This document shows, piece by piece, positions 1 through 8,787 of a stretch of DNA of 60,678 bases; the first letter of the stretch is position 1, and the number at the start of each line of letters is the position of its first letter. Location of the stretch: assembly GCA_964506685.1 (NCBI GenBank), contig CAZDMQ010000011.1, forward strand, positions 1-60,678. Direction: 5' to 3'. Source of the stretch: UBA5336 sp964506685. GTDB taxonomy: Bacteria > Pseudomonadota > Alphaproteobacteria > Caulobacterales > Hyphomonadaceae. The translations under genes and the position numbers were made by a program. Under the pieces are notes generated by a model. It was not told where the DNA came from and did not search any database. It saw nothing but the letters and a program-made list of their open reading frames with translations.

Positions 1-664
1 GGGCCATGGCCCCTTCGACGAATGCGGCGGAAAACATCTCTGCTGTGATATAGACCGGCTTGCGCGGCGTGTCGCTTGTCAGCAGTGCATGCTGGCAGGC
101 CGACAGCAGGTGCGTCTTGCCAAGCCCCTGGCGGGCATTGATGAACAGCACCTGTCCCATCACCCGTCCATTGTTCGCAACATGGCGGACGAGGCGGACT
201 GCCCCTTCATTCGAAGCGCCCTCGACCAGGGATGCAAAGGTCTGGTGTAGCCGGTCCTCGCCGATCTCGGCGACCGATCCCTCCTGCGCGGGCCCTGCTT
301 CGGCCGACGTCTCGTCGGAGGATGCGCCTTCGGACGCGGGCGCCCTGGCCTCGCTCCCGGACGTAGCAGCCTCGTCGGACCAGGGGTACCGGATCAGGTC
401 CTTCCAGGTGTCCTGTACCGTTTCCCAGCAGGCCAGACGGATGCGGCGCTTCTTGGCATCGTGCGTCCGCCAGGCGCGCTGGATGGCGTGGCGGTGGTTG
501 GAGCCGACGCGCTGGAGTTCATACGGCGTCTTGGTTGCGATCAGAACTTCACCGTCCATTTCGCCGATAACCCGCAAGTCGCGGATATAGCATTCAAAAT
601 CATGTTCGGTGACTTTGGTACGCAGATCGGCAGTCACATTCTGCCAGACAGCGGATGCGCCCAC
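1..664 (-). CDS. dnaA: Chromosomal replication initiator protein DnaA (5' part only)
   Basis: DnaA, the AAA+ ATPase that melts the replication origin, cut off by the window edge; about 221 codons remain. The N-terminal domain I reads VWQNVTADLRTKV..F..YIRDLRV, followed by an acidic Ser/Ala-rich linker (domain II), then HQTFASLVEGASNEGAVRLV and the P-loop region ARQGLGKTHLL (positions 113-136). The first P-loop glycine is replaced by alanine, which is unusual. The chosen start is GTG at 664 because AAGGAG lies 6 bases upstream. An in-frame ATG at 745 would add 27 Asn/Lys-rich residues with a weaker ribosome site and cannot be excluded. It is divergent in spacing from, but on the same strand as, rpsT, the usual alphaproteobacterial neighbour. 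Confidence 0.93.
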   Translation of the reverse strand, partial: MGASAVWQNVTADLRTKVTEHDFECYIRDLRVIGEMDGEVLIATKTPYELQRVGSNHRHAIQRAWRTHDAKKRRIRLACWETVQDTWKDLIRYPWSDEAATSGSEARAPASEGASSDETSAEAGPAQEGSVAEIGEDRLHQTFASLVEGASNEGAVRLVRHVANNGRVMGQVLFINARQGLGKTHLLSACQHALLTSDTPRKPVYITAEMFSAAFVEGAMA

Positions 665-768
665 ATCACTCTCCTTCTTCTCGCCATGCGGTTCTTCATT
701 GTTTATTTTTTTCGACGACGGATTGTCTTTATTGAACGAAGCCATTCTCGGTTCGCCCCCTTCTTTAT

Positions 769-777
769 TGTTGATAA
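769..777 (-). promoter_or_regulatory. DnaA-box-like 9-mer upstream of dnaA
   Basis: The minus strand reads TTATCAACA, one mismatch from the TTATCCACA consensus. It sits about 25 bases upstream of the alternative dnaA ATG and about 105 bases upstream of the preferred GTG, a place where autoregulation by DnaA would be expected. Binding is an inference. Confidence 0.35.
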
Positions 778-1274
778 CCCCTTGATCCAACCAATACTCT
801 ACCGCTCGCCCAGACAGGGCGGCCAAACAAACAACTCAGTGGAGATACAAAACTCGGTTGGTGAAGCGACCTTATGAGACCGGCCCAAACCTGTCCAGAA
901 GGATAATCCCGGGCTGTGCAGAAAAACGATATTGACATTCGGGTATCGGTTGCGAAAACCAGATAACCGTCTGAAATCGTTGTTAAAAAAATCATCTGAG
1001 GGGGCGAAAAACCGTCCGTGTGCGTCCCGCTTTGTTCCCGAATCGCGTCAAGGGAACAACCTGCAGAGGCCTGTGAATTTCATGCTTGGCCGCGCGGCTT
1101 TCGCGCCCTGTCTGGCATCGGCCAGGACAATGTCGAGTTCACCTCACAGGGGATAAGTCTATCACTGCCTGCCAGCCATTCCAACTACCGGATTCCTTAT
1201 TGGATGCTGGCATCAGGATTGACAGAAGACGAATTTGCGCAAGCGCGATTCGCCACTTTGATAATGATCCATGT

Positions 1275-1306
1275 TTTGAAAGCAAAGCGGCGCCCGATCA
1301 GGCGCC
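1275..1306 (-). terminator. Rho-independent terminator of rpsT
   Basis: On the minus strand, downstream of the rpsT stop, GGCGCC-TGATCG-GGCGCC forms a GC stem with a short loop and is followed by GCTTTGCTTTC, a T-rich run. It lies about 95 bases after the stop codon. Confidence 0.6.
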
Positions 1307-1398
1307 AGCTATAAATCTTATCGAATCTGTTTGAGGCCTGTTCCGCCGTCGGGCGCAGGTCATTCGAGACGCATTTCAAATGTCTTGCAGCAGGGTGT

Positions 1399-1662
1399 TC
1401 AGCCCATGGCCTTCACGCGGGCCGCCAGGCGGGAGACCTTGCGGGCCGAGGTGTTCTTGTGAAGCACCCCCTTCGTGGCCGCGCGCATGATCTCCGGCTG
1501 TGCGGTGCGCAGGGCCTCGCGGGCGGCAGCCGGATCGCCGGCAGCAATCGCCTCCTCGACCTTGCGGATATAGGTCCGCATGCGCGAGCGACGCGCTGTG
1601 TTCACTTCTGTCCGGCGGGCGATCTTCCGGATCATCTTCTTTGCAGACTTGGTATTGGCCAT
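1399..1662 (-). CDS. rpsT: 30S ribosomal protein S20
   Basis: S20 of 87 residues, the normal family length; it binds 16S rRNA early in 30S assembly. The protein opens MANTKSAKKMIRKIARRTEVN and is rich in Lys/Arg with helical heptads throughout, ending SRLAARVKAMG. The start is the ATG at 1662; a longer frame to 1734 adds non-homologous residues. It lies upstream of dnaA on the same strand, the arrangement typical of Caulobacter and Rhizobiales, and is followed by a hairpin terminator at 1275-1306. Confidence 0.97.
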   Translation of the reverse strand: MANTKSAKKMIRKIARRTEVNTARRSRMRTYIRKVEEAIAAGDPAAAREALRTAQPEIMRAATKGVLHKNTSARKVSRLAARVKAMG

Positions 1663-1770
1663 GTCTCTTCGGGAACTCCTGTGACCGACGCGGTCGAAGG
1701 GCGGCTTAATGGCGCCTTCAGGCGAGCGCGTCAAGAGGGGGCGAGCATTACGGCGCGGCCGCTGGATCGT

Positions 1771-3177
1771 TCACTCAGCCGCGAGACGCCTGAAGGCGGC
1801 GAGGGCAGCCGCGGTCATCGCGCGGTGCCCTGTCTCGATCGTCGTTTCAGCATCGGGCGCAAAGAATGGCGAGTGCAGCGACGGCAATGCGAGGGCGCCG
1901 GTCTGCGCCCGCGCATGGGTGTCAGGATCGACCGCACCGACCCAGAAAATAAGTGACGGGATCTTCTCGCCTGTCCGGCCATACTGGCTGAAATCCTCCC
2001 CACCCATCACCGGCGGTACCGCGCGGACATTCTCCGCACCGATCACTTCGGAGATGGCGGCCATGCTCGACCGTGTGAGGTCGGGGTCATTATAGGTGGA
2101 GGGGGTATAGTCGGCCTCGATCACGATCTCAGGTGGCGGAGCGCCAAAGGCCGCCGCCTGGGCTTCGGCGATGCGGGTGATGCCGTCGAGCAGGAGTTGG
2201 CGGGTCGCGTCGTCATAGGAGCGAACCGTCAGCAACAGTTTCGCCTCGTCGGATATGATGTTGTGCTTGGCGCCGGCCATCACCGAGCCGACGGTGACAA
2301 CAGCCGGTTCCTGCGGGTCGACATTGCGTGAGACAAGCGTCTGCAGGGCGGTGATGATGTGCGCGGCCACGATCACCGGATCCTTTGTCGTGTGCGGATA
2401 AGCGCCGTGCCCGCCAACGCCCTTCACGGTGATGTCAACGCTGTCGACATTGGCGAGTGCATAGCCTTCGGAATAGGCGATCGTGCCGGCCGGGGCGCTG
2501 GCGGCAACATGCAGGGCGAGGTTCACGTCCGGCGTCGGAAAGCGGGAATAGAGACCATCTTCCAGCATGGCCCGCGCGCCGAGGCCGATTTCCTCGGCCG
2601 GCTGCAGGATCATCACCAGCGTGCCGGACCATTCTTCGCGGCGGGCCGCAAGCGCGCGGGCCGAGCCGACCCAGCTCGTCATGTGCACGTCATGACCGCA
2701 GGCATGCATCACGCCATTTTCGACACCGGTCCAGGTCGTGTCGACAATGGCCGAGGCGAAGGGCAGGCTGGTCCGCTCGGCCACAGGCAGGGCATCCATG
2801 TCGGCCCGGATCAGTACCGTCGGACCCGGCCCGTTCTCGAGCACGCCGACCACGCCGTAGCCGCCAACACCTTCGCGGACGCCTCCCTGGTCCCGCTCCG
2901 CCTTGGCCTGGACCCAGTCATCGCCGACCCGTTCGGTCACCGAGAAACCGAGCGCGCGGAGCTCGCCCGCCAGCAGGGCCGAGGTGCGGGCCTCCTTGAA
3001 GGAAAGCTCCGGATGGGCGTGCAGGTGGGTATAGATCGCCATCAGTTCCGCGCCGGTCGCGGGCGGGGCACTGGCAATGGATGCGGCGGCGGGTTCGGCG
3101 AGCGCCTGCGGAGTCGCCTCGAGGGTGCTGCCGCAGGCGGCGATCAGGAGGGCAGAGGTCGTGATCAGGGTGCGCAT
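1771..3177 (-). CDS. Exported M20-family amidohydrolase (lipoprotein)
   Basis: Zinc-dependent amidohydrolase of the M20 / AbgB-HipO group (hippurate, N-acyl-amino acid or carboxypeptidase-like substrates), 468 residues. The N-terminus MRTLITTSALLIAACGS is a signal with lipobox IAAC, so the mature protein is probably lipid-anchored and faces the periplasm. Metal-site motifs are visible: RADMDALP, MHACGHDVHM, and QPAEEIGLGA carrying the catalytic Glu pair. The dimerisation domain follows (GGHGAYPHTT). The start at 3177 is set by GGGAGG seven bases upstream; an earlier in-frame ATG at 3213 would bury the signal. Substrate not determinable from sequence. Confidence 0.9.
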   Translation of the reverse strand: MRTLITTSALLIAACGSTLEATPQALAEPAAASIASAPPATGAELMAIYTHLHAHPELSFKEARTSALLAGELRALGFSVTERVGDDWVQAKAERDQGGVREGVGGYGVVGVLENGPGPTVLIRADMDALPVAERTSLPFASAIVDTTWTGVENGVMHACGHDVHMTSWVGSARALAARREEWSGTLVMILQPAEEIGLGARAMLEDGLYSRFPTPDVNLALHVAASAPAGTIAYSEGYALANVDSVDITVKGVGGHGAYPHTTKDPVIVAAHIITALQTLVSRNVDPQEPAVVTVGSVMAGAKHNIISDEAKLLLTVRSYDDATRQLLLDGITRIAEAQAAAFGAPPPEIVIEADYTPSTYNDPDLTRSSMAAISEVIGAENVRAVPPVMGGEDFSQYGRTGEKIPSLIFWVGAVDPDTHARAQTGALALPSLHSPFFAPDAETTIETGHRAMTAAALAAFRRLAAE

Positions 3178-3324
3178 GTTATGTCCTCCCGGCATCGGTT
3201 TCATGATTAACACAGTCTTACCCTTTTCACGACGATGGAAAAGGGGGACGCCAGGGCGACCAGGCCGGGCGACCGGATAACCCGCGTCACAGAGATTCCG
3301 GCGTACCGGGGTGCCCGGCCCGGT

Positions 3325-4023
3325 TCAGCCCATGCCGATTGCGTGCAGGTCGCGGCCATTGGCCCGCAGCCACCTGCGCTGTTGCTGCCAGTCGGGCCGG
3401 CAGCGGGCAACATGCGTCCAGAAGGCCGGCGAATGGTTCATCTCGAGGAGGTGGGCGCATTCATGGGCGGCGACATAGTCGAGCACGTCCGGTGGCGCGA
3501 GGACGAGGCGCCAGGAGAAGGCGAGGCGGCCATCGGCGGTGCAGGAGCCCCAGCGGCTGCGCGTATCCTTCACGGTGATACGCCGCGCATCCACGCCCAG
3601 CGTGGCGCAGTGGCGCTCGACGGCGTCGCCGAGATCGGAGACGGCAGCGCGGCGCAAGTAACGGACCACGCGGGACTGGAACGTCCCCGGATCGCCCGGT
3701 GCGCTGAGGTGAAGGTCGGGCCGGGTGACCAGACGGGCCGTCCGGCCGGTGCCCTGGAGCGTCAGCCGGCAGGGGTCGCCGCGCAGCGGTATCACGGTGC
3801 CCTCCAGGAAGGCGACGGCGTCAGGAAGCGTGCCGAGACGTTCTGAAATCCAGTCCACCCGCTCGCGGGCAAATCGGGCAGCGGCCTCGAGCTCGCGGTG
3901 GGAGGGGGCAACGGCCACCGCTTCCCGCGCCCGCTCGTCCAGCCGCAGGATCAGGCGCCGCGCCTTGGGGTTCACCTCCAGCCGTACCGCCACCGGGCGC
4001 CCGTCGCTCGCCGTGAGCGTCAT
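3325..4023 (-). CDS. YgjP-type (DUF45, M48-like) metallopeptidase
   Basis: Predicted zinc metallopeptidase of the YgjP/DUF45 family, 232 residues from the chosen start at 4023 (AAAGG seven bases upstream); the frame stays open to 4092. The N-terminal half has the family pattern KARRLILRLDERAREAVAV. The C-terminal half carries SRWGSCT and the HExxH-like site HECAHLLEMNHSPAFW, whose two His and Glu bind zinc. Role in the cell is not established for the family. It is divergent from the lipoprotein gene at 4114, and the two share a ~90 base promoter region. Confidence 0.88.
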   Translation of the reverse strand: MTLTASDGRPVAVRLEVNPKARRLILRLDERAREAVAVAPSHRELEAAARFARERVDWISERLGTLPDAVAFLEGTVIPLRGDPCRLTLQGTGRTARLVTRPDLHLSAPGDPGTFQSRVVRYLRRAAVSDLGDAVERHCATLGVDARRITVKDTRSRWGSCTADGRLAFSWRLVLAPPDVLDYVAAHECAHLLEMNHSPAFWTHVARCRPDWQQQRRWLRANGRDLHAIGMG

Positions 4024-4113
4024 CTTCTGGCCTTTATCGAGCAACATGGTTAAGTCCGTTATCGCTGTCTGGCGGTGAGTGTAGGGATTCACCGATACAT
4101 TGGGGAAGAAAAA

Positions 4114-5916
4114 ATGAAGAAGCTGATGATTGGCGCCTCGGCCCTGGTCCTGCTCACTGCCTGCGGCGGTGCGTCTGAGGACGACGTTGCCGGCAATATT
4201 GCCGAAGCCGGTTCGGCCGCTGTCCGTTCGGCCGAGGATGCGCTGTCCGCGCTCGGGAATATAAAACTGCGGCGCGGTGATGCCTCCGAGGCTGAAGCGG
4301 CCCTTGCGGCGATGTCGCTGGCCGGTTCGGGAGATGGCCGCGTCGCGTTCGAGAGCCGCAGCGTCGATGGCGATACGGCCCGGTTCGAGGATGTCACCAT
4401 CGCCATTCCGGCTCGGACCTTGGACGAGACCGTGGCCGGCGACGAGGATGGCCCGCAGATCGATTTCGAGACCGATTTCGATGGCGGCATGATGAAGATC
4501 GGTGTGGTCGAATTCGAAGGCCTCGACATGACCGATGCCGGGGCGACATTCTCGCGGATGAGCTTCGACGGCATCGAATTTGTTCCCAGGGCCCCGGTAC
4601 CGGCCGACGATGCGGAACCGGCCGCACAGGACGATACGGACGAGCCGACGGACCCGGCTGAACCCGGCGCCGGGGCCGACGCAGACGAGCGGGTAGAACT
4701 CGAGATCGGACGCTTCGATCTCATCAATCCGTCTCCGGACCTGTCGGCTTGGGTGTCGAGCATCATGGGCAACGGCACCCCGGCGCCCCTCCCCTCTGCG
4801 GCGAGCCTATCCTTCGACCGGTTGAGCCTGAGCGCGCTTGACCTTCGTGCCGATGACCCGGCAGAGGGGAATATGGCCGATATCTCCATCGCCTCGATCG
4901 ATCTTGGTAAGGCCGCCGAAAACCGGCTCGGGATCTTCGCCCTGCAGGGGCTCGCCATGGACATCGAGGATGGCGCGGAAGACACCGCGTTCACACTTTC
5001 GCTGGACTCGCTCGGCTTGTCCGGGGTGAAGACCGGTGCGGCCAACTCTTTCCTTGAGGCGGCCGGATCGGGCGACGAGGAGGCCGCCATGGCAGCCCTC
5101 GGTCAGGTCTACGCCAATCCAGTCGACCCGGGTTTTGACCGGTTCGAACTTGCCGGTCTCGCACTCAATGGCGAGGGTATCAGCCTGGCCCTGCCGAAGG
5201 TGGACAGCCTTGTCCGCCGTCGGGAGGATGGCGAACCGGTGGGGTTCGTCACCGAGCCCTATACGCTGACCCTATCGGCCGATCCCGAGGGCGGCGAGGC
5301 TGGCGGCGAACTGGCGGGTGCGCTGGGCATGATCGGCTTCGAAACGGTGGAGGTCACCGGGCAGGGCAAGGCTGCCTATGATCCGGACACCGATCGGCTG
5401 ACCCTGCAGCCCGGTGAAAACCGGATGGAACTAAAGGACGGCTTCGCCCTCAGCATTGGCGGCGACATCGGCGGTTACAAGGCCTATGGCGCAGCCATGC
5501 AGGCCATTGGCCTTTCCGGCCTTTCCGGCGGTAATGAGCCCGATCCGGCGGCGGCGCAGGAGGCACTTTCAGCGCTGGCCCTGCACGGGCTCGAAATCGA
5601 GATCGACGACAATTCCATGGTGGACCGTGTGTTCAACCTCGTCGCCGCCCAGTCGGGCGAGGATCCCGAAACCGTGCGCAACCAGGCCGTCGGTATGCTC
5701 GCCATGGCACCGATGATGGCCGGCGGAGCGGGCGTCGACATGTCGATCGTCACCGAGGCGACGACCGCGCTGACGGCCTTCCTGCAGGATCCAGGCAAGC
5801 TGACCATCAAGCTCGCGCCGGAGCAGCCGCTGTCAGCCGGGACCTTCGCTGCGATGGAGGATCCCGGTACGCTGACCAAGGAGACGCTCGGCTTCTCCAT
5901 GCAGCATAGCAATTAG
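4114..5916 (+). CDS. Large putative lipoprotein of unknown function
   Basis: A 600-residue protein I do not recognise. MKKLMIGASALVLLTACGGA is a clear lipoprotein signal with lipobox LTAC, so the mature form begins CGGASEDD and is lipidated. The body is acidic and rich in Asp, Glu, Ala, Gly and Leu. It has a linker of PADDAEPAAQDDTDEPTDPA type around residue 180 and several stretches of the pattern FDRLSLSALDL / FDRFELAGLALNG, which look like related beta-rich modules. This suggests an internally repetitive periplasmic or outer-membrane domain. GGGGAAG precedes the ATG. A 10-bp hairpin follows the stop. Confidence 0.75.
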   Translation: MKKLMIGASALVLLTACGGASEDDVAGNIAEAGSAAVRSAEDALSALGNIKLRRGDASEAEAALAAMSLAGSGDGRVAFESRSVDGDTARFEDVTIAIPARTLDETVAGDEDGPQIDFETDFDGGMMKIGVVEFEGLDMTDAGATFSRMSFDGIEFVPRAPVPADDAEPAAQDDTDEPTDPAEPGAGADADERVELEIGRFDLINPSPDLSAWVSSIMGNGTPAPLPSAASLSFDRLSLSALDLRADDPAEGNMADISIASIDLGKAAENRLGIFALQGLAMDIEDGAEDTAFTLSLDSLGLSGVKTGAANSFLEAAGSGDEEAAMAALGQVYANPVDPGFDRFELAGLALNGEGISLALPKVDSLVRRREDGEPVGFVTEPYTLTLSADPEGGEAGGELAGALGMIGFETVEVTGQGKAAYDPDTDRLTLQPGENRMELKDGFALSIGGDIGGYKAYGAAMQAIGLSGLSGGNEPDPAAAQEALSALALHGLEIEIDDNSMVDRVFNLVAAQSGEDPETVRNQAVGMLAMAPMMAGGAGVDMSIVTEATTALTAFLQDPGKLTIKLAPEQPLSAGTFAAMEDPGTLTKETLGFSMQHSN

Positions 5917-5943
5917 GGCTCGACGAACCGTTCGGTCACCCAC

Positions 5944-5980
5944 GAAACCCGGCTGGAAACGGCCGGGTTTCCCTTGCCTT
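5944..5980. terminator. Terminator hairpin between lipoprotein gene and dut
   Basis: GAAACCCGGC (5944-5953) pairs perfectly with GCCGGGTTTC (5962-5971) around an 8-base loop; a pyrimidine tract CCTTGCCTT follows on the plus strand. It lies between two convergent stop codons and may serve both directions. Confidence 0.7.
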
Positions 5981-6018
5981 GTCGTCTCCGGGCAGAGACC
6001 GGCCTGGCGCTTTGGCGC

Positions 6019-6477
6019 TCAGCGACCGGTCGAGCCGAATCCGTCTTCGCCGCGCGCCGTTTCCGGCAGGGCGTCGACTGCGTTCCAGACCAGCCGGGTT
6101 ACCGGGGCAAGGACAAGCTGGCCGATCCGTTCGCCGCGCGCGACAGTGAAATCCTCGCTGCCATGATTGATCAGGATCACCTTCAGTTCGCCCCGGAAAT
6201 CGCTGTCGATCGTGCCGGGACTGTTGAGGCAGGTGATGCCATGGCGCGCGGCCAGGCCTGAGCGCGGTCGCATCTGCAGTTCATGGTTTTCGGGTATGGC
6301 GACACTGAGCCCGGTCGGAACCATGGCGCGCTGGCCTGGTTCGAGCACCAGTGGTGCATCGACTGGAAGGGCTGCGCGGACATCAAGGCCGGCAGCCCCC
6401 TCGGTCTCGTAGCGCGGCAGCTCAAGCCCGTCGAAATGCGGCAAGGTTTTCACGGCAATCTGGACAGGTGCACTCAT
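6019..6477 (-). CDS. dut: dUTP diphosphatase
   Basis: Trimeric dUTPase that hydrolyses dUTP to dUMP, keeping uracil out of DNA and feeding thymidylate synthesis. It has 152 residues, the normal size. All five family motifs are present in order: GAAGLDVRA, RPRSGLAARHG, NSPGTIDSDFRGELKV, ARGERIGQLVLAP and the C-terminal nucleotide-closing arm GEDGFGSTGR. The start is the ATG of MSAPVQIAV at 6477; a TTG-initiated extension to 6513 is unlikely. Its stop faces the lipoprotein gene across a shared terminator; ecm lies downstream in sequence order, on the same strand and upstream in transcription. Confidence 0.96.
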   Translation of the reverse strand: MSAPVQIAVKTLPHFDGLELPRYETEGAAGLDVRAALPVDAPLVLEPGQRAMVPTGLSVAIPENHELQMRPRSGLAARHGITCLNSPGTIDSDFRGELKVILINHGSEDFTVARGERIGQLVLAPVTRLVWNAVDALPETARGEDGFGSTGR

Positions 6478-6555
6478 GGCGCTGGTTTCGACAGAGTCCT
6501 TTCCGCGGGTCAAGCGGGAAACGCCATCGGGCAGGCTGGCGGCGATCCGATCCGG

Positions 6556-8550
6556 TTATTGTGCCGGAGTCATCAGGCTTGTCTCCACCAGGTCGACAAC
6601 GTCGCTCATGATGTCGGTGATCTGGAAATCCTTGGGAGTGTAGACCCGGCGCACACCCATCTGCCCGAGGGCCAGCGCGTCTTCCGGGGGGATGATCCCG
6701 CCGACCACGAGGGGCACATGATCCAGCCCGGCCCGGCGCATTTCGGCGAGCGTCTCGCGCACCAGGTCGAGGTGGGAACCCGACAGGATCGACAGGCCGA
6801 CAACATGCGCATCGGCCGCCTTTGCCTGTTCGACGATTTCCGCCGGAGTGAAGCGGATGCCTTCATAGCGAACGTCCATGCCGCAGGCGCGGCCGCGCGC
6901 AGCGATCTGTTCGGCGCCGTTCGAGTGGCCGTCGAGACCGGGCTTTCCGAGCACATAGGTCAGCTGGCGACCAAGCCGTTCGGACAGCGCCTCGACGCGG
7001 GCCTTCACCGCCTCGATCTCCTCGGCGCCACCGGTCTCCACCACCAGCGCAACCCCGGTCGGCCCGCGATACTCGCCGAACACCTCGCGCAGGGCGCCGC
7101 CCCACTCGCCGGTGGTCACACCCGCCTTGGCGCAGGCAATCGAGGGTTCCATGATATTGCCGCCCTCGGCGGCCGCGGCCCGCAGGGCTGTCAGTGCCAT
7201 TTCGGCATGCGCCTCGTCGCGGCTCGCCCGCCAGGCCTTGAGTGCGTCCACCTGCTCGCGCTCGACCATTGGATCAACGGTCTGGATCGCGCCTTCGCCG
7301 GCGCTGAGCGGGCTCTCCTCCGTCGTTGTGTAGCGGTTCACGCCCACCACCACCTGCTCGCCAGTTTCGATACCGCGAATGCGTTCCGAATGCGAACCGA
7401 CCAGCGCTGCCTTCATGTGCGCAATCGCCTCGTCCTGGGAAAGGCCATCGATCTCGGCCAACTCGCTGCGGGCAATGTCGCGCAATTCGGCTGTCTTCGC
7501 CTCGACCACGTGCGAGCCATCGAACAGGTCCTCGAATTCGAGAAGGTCGGTCTCATAAGCGAGGATCTGCTGCAACCGGAGCGACCATTGCTGGTCCCAG
7601 GGCCGCGGCAGGCCCATGGCCTCGTTCCACGCCGGAAGCTGCAGCGCACGACAGCGCGCGCGCTTCGACAGGGTGACCGCCAGCGCTTCGATCAGGATCC
7701 GGTACACGTTGTTTTCCGGTTGCGGTTCGGTAAGGCCAAGCGAATTGACCTGCACACCATAGCGGAAGCGAAGCGCCGCTGCGTCGGTCACGCCATAACG
7801 CGTCCGCCCGATCTCCTCCCAGAGATCAACGAATGCCCGCATCTTGCAGAGTTCTGTGACGAAACGGACCCCGGCATTCACGAAGAAGCTGATCCGGCCG
7901 AATACGATGGGAAAGTCCTTTTCGGGAACCTGCCCGCCGGCCTTCACCGTATCGAGCACCGCAACTGCCGTGGCCAAGGCGTAGGCGAGCTCCTGTTCCG
8001 GTGTCGCCCCCGCTTCCTGGAGGTGATAGGAGCACACATTCATCGGGTTCCATTTCGGAACTTCAGTGTAACACCAGGTCACCATGTCGGCGATCAGGCG
8101 CATGGACGGTTCGGGCGGAAAGACATAGGTGCCGCGCGAGAGGTACTCCTTGACGATGTCGTTCTGCGTCGTTCCGCGCAGCTTCGCGCGATCGTCGCCG
8201 CGCTCATCGGCCAGTGCCACGTACAACGCCAGCAACCAGGCGGCCGGTGCATTGATGGTCATGGAGGTGTTCATGTCCTCGAGCGGCAGCCCGTCGAAAA
8301 GCGTTCGCATGTCGCCGAGATGGCCGACCGGTACGCCAACCTTGCCGACTTCCCCTTTCGCCAGGATATGATCGGCGTCATAGGCGGTCTGGGTCGGCAG
8401 GTCGAAGGCGATGGACAGCCCGGTCTGGCCCTTGGCCAGGTTCGAGCGGTAGAGCGCGTTGGACTTCTCCGCAGTGGAGTGGCCGGCATAGGTGCGGAAG
8501 ATCCACGGGCGGTCAGGGGCGTGCTGATAAGGAAGCGCTGTGTCGGCCAT
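6556..8550 (-). CDS. ecm: Ethylmalonyl-CoA mutase (B12-dependent)
   Basis: Coenzyme B12-dependent mutase that converts ethylmalonyl-CoA to methylsuccinyl-CoA in the ethylmalonyl-CoA pathway (formerly MeaA). At 664 residues it matches Ecm rather than the longer methylmalonyl-CoA mutases. The N-terminal TIM-barrel part contains PWIFRTYAGHSTAEKSN, AFDLPTQTAYD and NTSMTINAPAAWLLAL; the C-terminal cobalamin domain has KPGLDGHSNGAEQIA with the axial His near residue 542. The close match to Rhodobacter Ecm, recalled from memory, and the nearby ccr gene support this over methylmalonyl-CoA mutase. The start at 8550 has GGAGGG just upstream (short spacing). Confidence 0.93.
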   Translation of the reverse strand: MADTALPYQHAPDRPWIFRTYAGHSTAEKSNALYRSNLAKGQTGLSIAFDLPTQTAYDADHILAKGEVGKVGVPVGHLGDMRTLFDGLPLEDMNTSMTINAPAAWLLALYVALADERGDDRAKLRGTTQNDIVKEYLSRGTYVFPPEPSMRLIADMVTWCYTEVPKWNPMNVCSYHLQEAGATPEQELAYALATAVAVLDTVKAGGQVPEKDFPIVFGRISFFVNAGVRFVTELCKMRAFVDLWEEIGRTRYGVTDAAALRFRYGVQVNSLGLTEPQPENNVYRILIEALAVTLSKRARCRALQLPAWNEAMGLPRPWDQQWSLRLQQILAYETDLLEFEDLFDGSHVVEAKTAELRDIARSELAEIDGLSQDEAIAHMKAALVGSHSERIRGIETGEQVVVGVNRYTTTEESPLSAGEGAIQTVDPMVEREQVDALKAWRASRDEAHAEMALTALRAAAAEGGNIMEPSIACAKAGVTTGEWGGALREVFGEYRGPTGVALVVETGGAEEIEAVKARVEALSERLGRQLTYVLGKPGLDGHSNGAEQIAARGRACGMDVRYEGIRFTPAEIVEQAKAADAHVVGLSILSGSHLDLVRETLAEMRRAGLDHVPLVVGGIIPPEDALALGQMGVRRVYTPKDFQITDIMSDVVDLVETSLMTPAQ

Positions 8551-8787
8551 GGGACCCTCCGGATTTTGCATCGCTGCGTTGCAACATGATCTAGCGCGGT
8601 CGATCAAGCAAGTCAGGGGCCGCGCGTCCAGCGGCACATGGCGGCTGTTGTCCGGACCGCCGAACTGTATGGAACACGGACTGCCTTTGCGCCCAAGGTA
8701 TGTGAAAACGCATTTCTATTATCGAAAGCCCATGACTTTTTGTGATGTCTGACCTGGGGCATATGCAGGGTTCACGAAACAGATCGG

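Larger units (their letters stand above)
665..1398. other. Gene-free stretch upstream of dnaA (dnaA promoter region; possible origin-like sequence)
   Basis: About 730 bases with no convincing gene; the part next to dnaA (roughly 690-1000) is clearly more AT-rich than its surroundings. I see DnaA-box-like 9-mers: TTATCAACA on the minus strand at 769-777 (one mismatch to TTATCCACA), TGATCCAAC at 783-791 and TGATCCATG at 1265-1273 (weaker, Caulobacter-type G-box style). This fits a dnaA promoter under DnaA control. There are too few good boxes to call an origin with confidence. Confidence 0.4.

Noticed and set aside
665..1398. Calling this stretch the replication origin
   Set aside because: Only weak DnaA-box matches and no cluster of consensus boxes; AT-richness is moderate, and the origin of Caulobacter relatives may lie elsewhere.
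3198..3215. CtrA-like site TTAA-N7-TTAC upstream of the M20 gene
   Set aside because: Second half is imperfect and it is a single site; not enough to claim CtrA control.
6283..8589. 768-codon plus-strand frame opposite ecm
   Set aside because: Shadow of ethylmalonyl-CoA mutase; no family features.
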